7,301 nucleotides of DNA from FEN-727 sp036508635 (lineage in GTDB: Bacteria; Actinomycetota; Geothermincolia; Fen-727; Anoxymicrobiaceae), in the NCBI GenBank assembly GCA_036508635.1, contig DATCGY010000231.1:1-7301 (forward strand), given 5' to 3'. Shown one piece after another: positions 6,823-7,301 of the stretch (the first letter of the stretch is position 1; each line of letters opens with the position of its first letter). The notes under the pieces are model-generated. The model ran no database searches. It had not been told where the DNA came from and saw nothing but the letters and a program-made list of their open reading frames with translations. Position numbers and translations under genes: made by a program.

Positions 6823-7301
6823 AACCGGTGACCCCCTCGATTACTCTCTCCACAAAATCCGGTCGCATGTTCGAGTGAAGAGGCAGAGTCACAACCTGCT
6901 TTGTAACTCGGTCTGTTACTTCCATTCCGCCCCTGCGCGCGTTAGGATAAAAAGTATGTTCGTGAACGGGAATGAAGTGTATGCCGGTGTCGATGCCGAG
7001 TCCCCCAAGATGCTCGATCAACCCGGCCCTGAGATTCTCGGGCACTCTCAATGAGTATATGAATGGCGATACGCCGACGTAGTCGGTCGATGGCGTGATT
7101 ACACCCTTGAGTCCAGAAAACGCCTCCGTGTAAGCTGTGCAGACTCTTACTCGGCTGTCGATGAATTCAACAACCCTCTTGATCTGGGATATTCCGACGC
7201 TGGCCAGAATATTCGTCATATGGTACCTGTAGCCTTGAGACAGGACGTCATACTCCCACGCGCGCTTGTTCTTGTATCGCTCGGTGGTCTCCTTGTCCAC
7301 G
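6812..7301 (-). CDS. DegT/DnrJ/EryC1/StrS family PLP-dependent sugar aminotransferase (C-terminal part)
   Basis: About 163 C-terminal residues are present. They match the family's conserved C-terminal half: GYRYHMTNILASVGISQIKR corresponds to the family's GYNYRMTELQAAIGLxQL region, followed by SPFIYSLRVPE, GIDTGIHFIPVHEHTFY and VTLPLHSNM. These enzymes transfer an amino group, usually from glutamate, to a keto sugar nucleotide, giving amino sugars for O-antigens, capsules or glycosylated products. The catalytic PLP lysine and the SHG-like substrate loop lie upstream of the visible part, so activity cannot be judged. The frame is open to the right edge; the V at 7298-7300 is internal and not a start. 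The stop TAA (6812-6814) overlaps the start region of the following GT2 gene, indicating one operon. Which sugar is aminated cannot be determined from this fragment. Confidence 0.88.
   Translation of the reverse strand, partial: VDKETTERYKNKRAWEYDVLSQGYRYHMTNILASVGISQIKRVVEFIDSRVRVCTAYTEAFSGLKGVITPSTDYVGVSPFIYSLRVPENLRAGLIEHLGGLGIDTGIHFIPVHEHTFYPNARRGGMEVTDRVTKQVVTLPLHSNMRPDFVERVIEGVTGYFS
6832..6838 (-). promoter_or_regulatory. Candidate Shine-Dalgarno sequence for the GT2 gene
   Basis: On the minus strand GAGGGGG lies inside the last codons of the aminotransferase, 9 nt before the ATT at 6822-6820. This spacing is favourable for initiation and supports ATT as the start. The alternative CTG at 6810 begins one base after the aminotransferase stop and could start by re-initiation. 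Confidence 0.4.

Noticed and set aside
6545..7054. Open frame of 169 codons on the plus strand
   Set aside because: It lies opposite the GT2 and aminotransferase genes, both of which show strong family motifs; no motif is visible in this translation.

Overview
This window holds part of a surface-polysaccharide (glycan) biosynthesis locus from a GC-rich bacterium. All seven protein genes belong to families typical of O-antigen, capsule or exopolysaccharide clusters: three family-2 glycosyltransferase (GT2) genes, one encoding two GT2 domains; two class I SAM-dependent methyltransferases; one B12-binding-type radical SAM enzyme; and the C-terminal part of a DegT/DnrJ/EryC1/StrS sugar aminotransferase. 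Coding density is very high and Shine-Dalgarno-like sequences precede several starts, so it is clearly bacterial. The phylum cannot be fixed from sequence alone. Frequent AGG and ATA codons in otherwise GC-rich genes hint at a GC-rich anaerobic lineage (for example deep Actinobacteria or a deltaproteobacterial group), but this is only inference.

Layout. Block A (minus strand, 1-1737) is an apparent operon of a membrane-anchored GT2 (706-1737) followed 28 bp downstream by a SAM methyltransferase (1-677) that runs off the left edge. A 219-bp divergent intergenic region (1738-1956) with an AT-rich core separates it from block B. Block B (plus strand, 1957-5862) is a compact operon: a two-domain GT2 fusion with C-terminal membrane helices, a B12-type radical SAM enzyme coupled to it by a TGATG stop/start overlap, and a second SAM methyltransferase 25 bp further on. 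Block C (minus strand, 5878-7301) converges on block B with only 15 bp between stop codons. It holds a sugar aminotransferase (truncated by the right edge) followed by an overlapping GT2 gene. Block C is visibly less GC-rich than block B, suggesting a different origin.

How the genes may work together (inference): the aminotransferase would make an amino sugar nucleotide, the GT2 enzymes would build a lipid-linked glycan at the inner face of the membrane, and the methyltransferases would decorate or cap it. The radical SAM enzyme is the unexpected part. Its tight coupling to a glycosyltransferase suggests a radical modification (possibly C-methylation or a carbon-skeleton change) of a sugar or of the lipid carrier. 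This is the best candidate for undescribed chemistry here. No RNA genes, mobile elements, CRISPR arrays or clear terminators were seen.
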